Assembly (NCBI GenBank): GCA_017435965.1
Contig: JAFSEA010000027.1
Span: 22,694 to 86,693 of the forward strand
Length of the DNA stretch: 64,000 nucleotides
DNA from: Oscillospiraceae bacterium
GTDB taxonomy: Bacteria; Bacillota; Clostridia; Oscillospirales; JAAYXM01
Reading direction: 5' to 3'
In this document: in pieces, positions 63,695 to 64,000 of the stretch
How the letters are laid out: the number at the start of each line of letters is the position of its first letter
How positions within the stretch are numbered: the stretch's first letter is position 1
The notes under the pieces: model-generated
The model's input: the letters and a program-made list of their open reading frames with translations, nothing else
What the model was told of the DNA's origin: nothing
Database searches by the model: none
Translations under genes and position numbers: made by a program

Positions 63695-64000
63695 TTATTT
63701 CACGCCTCTGAATTTTGCAAGAGACAGATATTCTCCGTTGCAAGTTATTATGTGATCAACCAATGTGATTCCCATATTGGCAAGAACATCAAAAAGCATT
63801 TCGGTTGAATCAAGATCGGCACGGGATGGATGCAATATACCATCCACATGATTATGTGCAACAACGACACGAGATGCCTCAGTGCTTACTGCATAACTTA
63901 CAATCTTGCGAACACTTATGTCCAAAGAATGTATTGATCCTTCGTGAATGGTTTTCCACGAAATCAGCTTTGATTTTTCGTCAAAACACAGAACCAGAAG
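63695..64000 (-). CDS. radC: RadC/JAB-domain protein, 5' part outside the window
   Basis: C-terminal 101 residues of a RadC-family protein, in frame to the window edge. The JAB/MPN metal motif HNHVDGILHPSRADLD (HxHxxGxxxPSxxD) is complete. Upstream residues LLVLCFDEKSKLI and EGSIHSLDISVRKIVSYAV, and downstream LGxTLVDHIITCNGEYLSL (here MGITLVDHIIT), are standard. RadC was once linked to DNA repair but its real role is unknown; the JAB fold may be a metallopeptidase or nuclease. The N-terminal UPF0758 helical domain lies beyond base 64000. Confidence 0.93.
   Translation of the reverse strand, partial: LLVLCFDEKSKLISWKTIHEGSIHSLDISVRKIVSYAVSTEASRVVVAHNHVDGILHPSRADLDSTEMLFDVLANMGITLVDHIITCNGEYLSLAKFRGVK

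Noticed and set aside
1..64000. Insertion sequences, prophage, tRNA or rRNA genes
   Set aside because: No transposase, integrase, phage structural gene, terminal inverted repeat pair or RNA-gene signature could be supported; the gaps between genes are short and explained by promoters, leaders and terminators.

Overview
The window reads as chromosome of a low-GC, Gram-positive anaerobe of the class Clostridia (Bacillota), most like an uncultured gut or rumen Oscillospirales-type lineage. The evidence is the gene content: spoVG, a CwlJ-like/GerQ-like spore germination pair, a proS T-box leader, a ZTP-type riboswitch, an SLH-anchored surface protein, strong AGGAGG ribosome sites and sigma-A promoters. 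The taxonomic placement is inference; no rRNA or tRNA gene was seen.

Region 1 (1-13090, minus strand) is one long purine operon. A sigma-A promoter and ZTP riboswitch with terminator lead into purE, purC, purF, purM, purN, a PurO-type IMP cyclohydrolase, a stand-alone AICAR formyltransferase, purD, large single-chain purL and fhs (cut by the window edge). Only purB (and purK) of the route to IMP are missing. Two points stand out: the usual bifunctional PurH is replaced by two proteins, and PurF lacks the catalytic N-terminal cysteine and other glutaminase residues while keeping the PRPP loop and iron-sulfur cysteines.

Region 2 (13137-19441): a minus-strand operon murC, CPBP protease, GNAT-like acyltransferase and YitT-type membrane protein, divergent from spoVG and a processive-type glycolipid glycosyltransferase. 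Region 3 (19451-29525): an ABC sugar permease pair without a binding protein or ATPase, a membrane-bound YesS/YtdP-type AraC regulator, an aminotransferase-trpS-wecA/tagO operon, and an Lrp-regulator/alanine-symporter operon. Region 4 (29832-43068): a stand-alone class II glutaminase-domain protein, an (alpha/alpha)6 glycoside hydrolase, a small lipoprotein, rluA-type and ridA genes, proS with T-box, a degenerate methyltransferase-like gene, a RelB/YafQ-type toxin-antitoxin pair, gltX, glnS, the cwlJ/gerQ pair and an aquaporin.

Region 5 (43202-60111, minus strand) looks like a Gram-positive polysaccharide utilisation locus. A 2912-residue SLH-anchored heparinase-II/III-like protein and an 852-residue secreted protein share a large N-terminal module and follow a cupin-AraC regulator in one operon; beside them lie a TIM-barrel glycosidase, a KDPG aldolase, and a protein fusing a sialidase-like propeller to an AraC DNA-binding domain. 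The promoters of the cupin-AraC operon and of the glycosidase carry the same element: 13-bp direct repeats spaced 21 bp start to start, immediately upstream of a GTGACA -35 box. This ties the genes into a probable regulon and is the most promising system in the window. Region 6 (60271-64000) has a phosphohexomutase, an M28/DUF4910-like peptidase with a C-terminal winged-helix-like end, and a partial radC.
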